A DNA stretch of 64,000 bases, taken from the NCBI GenBank assembly GCA_029953675.1, contig JAMWBK010000001.1, positions 595,001-659,000 of the forward strand, given 5' to 3'. Below are positions 58,941 to 64,000 of this stretch, in pieces. The notes under the pieces are model-generated. The model was not told the DNA's origin, made no database searches, and saw only the letters and a program-made list of their open reading frames with translations. Within the stretch, counting starts at the first letter, position 1. Each line of letters starts with the position of its first letter. This DNA is from Rhodosorus marinus (lineage: Eukaryota > Rhodophyta > Stylonematophyceae > Stylonematales > Stylonemataceae). Both the position numbers and the translations under genes were made by a program.

Positions 58941-59374
58941 ATGGCGATTACTGATTTCAGTCTTGTGCGTGAGACAGCGATGGCATCTCCCAACAAGCTA
59001 TACTGAGGCTTGCGAATGCGCAGCGCTTGAGAGAGTTACAGTGCAGGTGAGTCGATTGTGCATTCTACGTTTCGCGACTCGGCGTTGGCTTGTCGGTTCG
59101 GCCCCTTCACAATCGGGTGCTTTGGTCCCGGTCGGTAGCATTGCTTCTCGCTGGCTTCGTGACCTCTCTTGTATCCCAACCCAGCTTCATAGCCTCCTCT
59201 CCGGAGCTCTCGTTGAGACTCTGGGCGTTCATACTCTGCTTCATTGTTGGACACACGTCATCAGCGTCTTTCACGCTTCTCAGGGTCGAGTTCCGAAGAA
59301 AGGATGATGAGTACTCCCGAAAGCGGCCAACCGGTTCAGCCAATCTTCCCGCCAAGAAAGTCTACACATTGTGA
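58941..59374 (+). CDS. Possible small membrane protein, two exons, unknown family
   Basis: ATG at 58941, exon 58941-58968, intron of 83 bp, exon 59052-59374, giving 116 aa. Two hydrophobic segments are visible (SVALLLAGFVTSLVSQPSFI and LRLWAFILCFIVGHT), followed by a basic tail (RVEFRRKDDEYSRKRPTG), as in a membrane protein with a cytosolic C-terminus. The join is in phase and uses GTGAGA and GAG as splice sites, the latter weak. Overlapping frames on both strands are also open, so chance cannot be excluded. Confidence 0.35.
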
Positions 59375-62300
59375 GCCGATTTACGCTCGAACCGTATTGA
59401 CTGAATATATGAGCAGGTAGGTTTCTTTCCAAATACTGATCATATATATTTTGTAAATAAAATCACAGGAAACTTGGTAGGATACGAAACTTCCACCCCC
59501 TATATGCTTTTCTACTTTTGGTGATAAAGATTGAATCTTTTATATACTAGAGTAACGGAAGAACGACTAGGCCAGCAACCCTGCTCATCGCAACCAGTAA
59601 CTCGTGAGTGGTCCTGAAGGCTGGAGCGGCCCAAACCTGAATCTTCGAAATGTATTGAACTAGTTTTGCTGTTACATCTTGCATTATAAGTCTCTAATCG
59701 GAAAGGCTGATTCCCATTACAGGTCAGGGGAACTAGATGGGTCTGGACGGGGGTAAACACGGACCCCACTCCCTTCCACCTCTTTTTTTTTTTTTTTGCA
59801 CAGTTCTTAATGGCTTCAGCTAGCTCAGCTTGCTCAGCTTATGCGAAAGATGTGCAGGAAGCTGAAGATCTCTCAAACGAAGCATTCTCGAACCACTGCT
59901 TGAGTTTCACTGGGTTTGCTTCGTAAACAGTTTGTACTGGAGATCAACAAGAACCGTCCAATCTCGCAAAAATCGAGTTGTCGAAGAGGCAAGTTGCTCT
60001 GAAGACCCTGGCCAGTCTATTTGGGCCTTGAACTCTGCTTCTTAGGAAACTCAATCATTCGTCTAGAGACACAATAGGGTACGTTCCTCCCCTTCTCCGT
60101 AGTCCTCGGGCGGCAACTCAACTGCGGAGTAAAAAGGGCGTGAAGCATTGACCGAAAGGGTCGCCTTGGTACCGACAGAGCCGGATATGTAGCTGTATTG
60201 ACGCGGGCCATTCTATTGAAGTTTGCACAAACTTTTAGGACAATGGAGTCAAAATTCTCGTTCTCAAGAGATGGGCCGAAGCTGAGGGTCTCTCAAGCGA
60301 GGGACGCCAGCTATCGGAGTGAGCAAGTTGCAAGGAAGAGCCTTGGTAATAGACTACTGCACGCGGGTCTCTCGAGTACTGCTTTCCGAGTCTCGCCTAA
60401 TGAGGTTTCGATGTACGATCTCTGCCGTTCCGTGTAGACGCATACGAGAAGCTTTTGCGGGTTCACGACGAGCAGAGCCGGAAGAACAAGCTTGGTTCTG
60501 GGCGCTCAAGTCTTTGGCGCCCACTACGCGCGAGCTTATATTGCTGCTTGCTCTTGAATACGATCTGTATTCTCCTACTCCTATTCGGAATTCTTTGACC
60601 ACAGTCGTGACTGGCCCTTACAAGATTCTTTCGCTTCAAGAAAGAGTACTAGCAAGTCGCAGGGGAAATTTCAAGGGTTGTTTTGCACTAGATTCCCGTG
60701 AAAATGATAGACAATGAGTTTGCGAACTTCAGATAGCCGGTATGGTCCTTTCAACACAAAGAACAGAGACTCCCTGTTGACAGTATAGAGAATAGACCAC
60801 ACTCAATACGAGTGTGCCCAGTTCTTGACATGTGGGTCCATCTCTTAAGCTCGCCCGTCGGGATCCATGGTGCGAGAAAAACGTAGTAGGATCGACTGCA
60901 AGTATCCACTATCTCCGTTTGGCTAGCCAAGCAGGTTTTAGAGGGCTTTTTCCAGCAGCTTTGGCATATTATTTTCATTAACCAGCATCTCCACGGGTGC
61001 CCAAATGGTTTCCAGCGGGGAGCTACTTTCAGCGAAGGCTGACTGTCAAACTCGCCCATCGCACAGAACGCAGCTAGTTGCTGGTCTTAGGTTTACCGGA
61101 AAACTAACAACCCCAGGTGGGTGTTCTTCGAGGGAAAGGGGAGTCACAAGCGTGTGCCTACGGCGACGCAATCAAGTCGCAATCCCTATGAAGGTCGGAG
61201 AGGAACCTTAAACGGTGGATATGGAAAACAATATAAAGAGCTCCTCAATCTCAGCTGAACTAGAGTTCAATGAAGTCTAGAGACTTCATTGTCCATAGGC
61301 CGTGGCATCTCGGGACAAGGACTCCTGGAAACATTCTTCCAGTCTCCGTTACTAGGGCGCGATGGTTGATTCGCGCCAGAAAATTGATGACTTTCAGGAA
61401 TGCGGCTTCTATCTACTGTCCGTTTTTCGGCATCGTCCGCGAATGCGCAAGCGCGTCCCACGCCAAGCGCAGGACTACATCGCACAAAAGCAATAGGCAG
61501 AAGCGTGAACGGACGTACATTTAAGGCGCTTGTTGCTTTTCAAGGAGTTAAGGGATAAATAGCATCAAGCACAGGATATGGGTGCTCTAGAATGAGGAAA
61601 AGCTCAAGCACAACCGAGAGCATGATCAAACTACACAGCATAGCTAACACACAATCCTAGTCCGGTCCTTGGTTTGTCATTTGTTTTACAAAACAACGCG
61701 TACTAGAGCACGTCGGGGTTAGTTAGGTGATGAACACTCAAATGACAGCTACAGAGCCGCCAGGAAACATGAGCTCCTTAGCACCAAGTCCTAATGTCAT
61801 TGAATCCGCTGACTATAGAGTTCGTCTGCAGAAATCCCAGATTGGCTCAATCCTCTTTCTCCAGATCACACCTGGCAACATACGGAGCACGATCACACGA
61901 GTGGCTGAAGCGCTAAAGGTTACCTGGCTTCTACGGCGGCGCGATGGTATGCGCCATTCCAGGTCAAACTTGCGACCTGAGGAGGGTTCACAGAGTCGCT
62001 CGAGAAGGCGTTTTGGCCCACCGCTGGTCCTGGCCGGAACCGTCTGGCGAGGGCTAGACAGACTACGACCGTGGCTCGGTACGTAGAGCATTTCGATGAC
62101 ACGCTGGTACTCTTTCCAGGGGTGTCCGAAGCAGAAAATGATTACCGGTTCGCCTGTTGATCCTCCAATACAAGAGCGTGAAGCAAGTTCAAAACTGTAC
62201 CACTTTTCATTATGCGCTGCTATTGAGCGTCTTCCCTATTACCACAAGTATTGGGTACTTATCCTCGATCCCTCTGGTGCACAACCAACCGCCTAGATTG

Positions 62301-63153
62301 TGTACCACGGCTTAGGAGAGGAAAGCAATCTACCGAATGCTACCTGCATCTTGGTCCATGCAAGGAAAACAGACGAAAACTGCCCCAGCTCCATTTTTTT
62401 CATTAACCTGTGCCGGAGATCGTCTCGTTCTGGCGTCCACCAATAGTCGAAAGTATTGGATTCAGTCAGTACTGGAGACCTATCCTAATTTCGTCCTCTT
62501 CTGGAGGCACAACCGACTATCTAGGTGACTACCTAGATTGGAACTCCCTCTCAACAGGAACCCAACGCCCTCCCAAAGCTTTGCACCAAAACAAACCTCT
62601 TTTAAAAACGTCCCCTTTCGCCCAATGAAAACCACCTTTATATTTACCGTTACGTCTCCGAAAATTCAAATAATATCGAAATACAAAATATTTCGTTTGA
62701 TTAATAGTGGATTCAGTTTTTGGAAATTAAAAGATCATGGATGATCCTCTTATTTTTTATACAATTTGCTAGCTATTTAGTTTGGCGTTACGAAATGGCA
62801 TTGACCATCGTTTTTTGAGTTGTTTTTCAGGATTGTACTTCCGTTCGGGTTTTTGTGTGTGATGGTTTCGGGATTGCTGTTTCTGGAGGAGGAGGATGGG
62901 TGGAGTGGACGCCATGGACGGGGACAATATAGGGCTCAGTCTCATAAGTTGGAAACTTGTAATAGTCAAACTTACTGTTTTCTCTTTGTGGGGGTTTTAA
63001 TCGCTTCCTTGTGGGTTTTTGTCTGTGTCGATGAGATGATAGGTAGCACAGCGTTGGGCGTGGGGATGGTATTGTGAGAGGCGCTTTTGGGAGTCGGGTT
63101 CTAGAGTTTGGGGTAGGAGGCATCAGTAGGGGGCTTTCGAGGGGTGCTAAATC
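59375..63153. other. 3.8-kb stretch without a firm gene
   Basis: No supported gene. Frames at 59810-60030 (broken by one in-frame TAA), 60319-60717 (132 codons) and 61727-62086 (119 codons) read partly like protein but match no family I know. They could be relics of mobile elements. From 62870 the + strand turns G-rich ahead of NDC80. Confidence 0.5.
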
Positions 63154-64000
63154 ATGGCTACCAGGCGGACAACGCTAGGTCCTGTGTCGAACTCGGCGAT
63201 GAACTCCCGGGTATCGATTGGTTGGGGTGGTGCTAAAGGTATGCAAGGTTCAACAATGAAGGGGAGGAGGGCTTCAGCGGCACCTGCTCCGCTTACAAAT
63301 TCTGGAAGGAGGTCATCGACTATGAACGGAAGCATCCGAAGGAGCTCGCAGATGGTCTCACGCACAGGCCAAGCACAGCTTACTGATCCCAGACACCTCC
63401 AGGACAAGAGTTCCATGGCTTCATCTGTTCGGAACCTCATCTGCTATCTCTCTGAGCACGGATTTGATCATGCCATATCGCCGAAGCTTCTCTCGAATCC
63501 AACTTCGAAGGACTTTCAGCATATTTTGATATTCCTCCTCCGTCAGATTGATCCTAGTTATTCCTTCCAAACGCGTCTAGAAGACGATGTACGCGCGGTT
63601 TACAAGCAGCTCGGGTATGCCACAAGATATCGACGCCTGGTCTGCAAAAATTTCCCCACATGATGCCAACCTAACTCACATTTTCTAACACGTCACCCGA
63701 TCAACTAGGTATCCATTTCCAATATCTAAATCATCTCTTCACGCAGTTGGATCTCCTCACACATGGCCAGCTCTTTTGGGAGCACTTACCTGGCTCCTTG
63801 AGTTATTAACGTACGACGAAGCGGCATCAAATAAGCAGTTGGAGAGCGAGGAACTCGATGCAGAAGCGCAAGGGAACAGAATCTTCTTCGACTACCTGGA
63901 AAGGACTTACGATTCGTTTCTAGGAGGTAGGCATCGGCTCAGTGTGGTTTTGTCCTGTTCATTCAGAGTGACTGAAAAGCTGTTTCTTGTGATGACTTAT
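63154..64000 (+). CDS. NDC80: Kinetochore protein NDC80/HEC1, N-terminal part (cut by window edge)
   Basis: Exon 1 is 63154-63614 and exon 2 is 63709-63926; the rest lies past the edge. The product binds microtubules as part of the NDC80 complex at kinetochores. An N-terminal tail of about 85 residues, rich in Arg, Ser, Thr and Gly, fits the unstructured basic tail phosphorylated by Aurora kinases in this family. It leads into the calponin-homology domain: VRNLICYLSEHGFDHAISPK, then SKDFQHILIFLLRQIDPSY. After the splice come LGYPFPISKSSLHAVGSPHT and WPALLGALTWLLELL, the most conserved NDC80 block. A donor follows at 63927. An acceptor near 63966-63968 would resume coding, but this last junction is unsure. 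Confidence 0.92.

Noticed and set aside
59813-60030. Two 30-40 codon blocks in one frame separated by TAA
   Set aside because: Too short to tell a decayed gene from chance.

Overview
The window is nuclear DNA of a eukaryote. Most genes are broken by short GT-AG introns (about 70 to 260 bp). The products include eukaryote-specific proteins: the kinetochore protein NDC80, a Golgi-type GH47 alpha-mannosidase, an F-box protein, an Mpv17-family membrane protein and an NDRG-family protein. A glucan-acting GH13 enzyme with a starch-binding-like N-terminus and two psq-type HTH proteins fit an alga or related protist. A red alga is my best guess, but that is inference from gene mix only.

Layout. 1-2307: no gene, ending in a G-rich leader. 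2308-9895: compact metabolic block of GH13 amylase (+), stand-alone formiminotransferase (-), phosphoglycerate mutase (-) and nucleoside deaminase (+). 11563-16110: GH47 mannosidase (+) and psq-HTH protein A (-). 16111-20538: nothing firm. 20539-22122: an intronless STEAP-type metalloreductase (-). 22123-34919: a 12.8-kb gene-poor tract with homopolymer runs and hairpins. 34920-35530: Mpv17-family protein (+), followed by an unresolved possible gene. 37021-41646: no firm gene, but a 241-bp tandem duplication and an AT-repeat hairpin. 41647-47618: unknown basic protein (+), double-ACT protein (-), alpha/beta hydrolase (+) and F-box protein (-). 52159-53107: NDRG-like protein (-). 57452-58225: psq-HTH protein B (+). 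63154 to the right edge: NDC80 (+), incomplete.

I rebuilt splice models by joining exons so that reading phase and family-conserved motifs both continue. Fourteen genes were complete this way and NDC80 runs off the edge. There is no operon logic: neighbours belong to unrelated pathways (glucan hydrolysis, folate-linked formimino transfer, glycolysis, base salvage, N-glycan trimming, metal reduction, kinetochore). The main genome-scale regularity is that many genes have a strongly G-rich, often G-quadruplex-capable leader on the sense strand just upstream of the ATG. Gene-poor stretches are rich in short perfect hairpins and homopolymer tracts.
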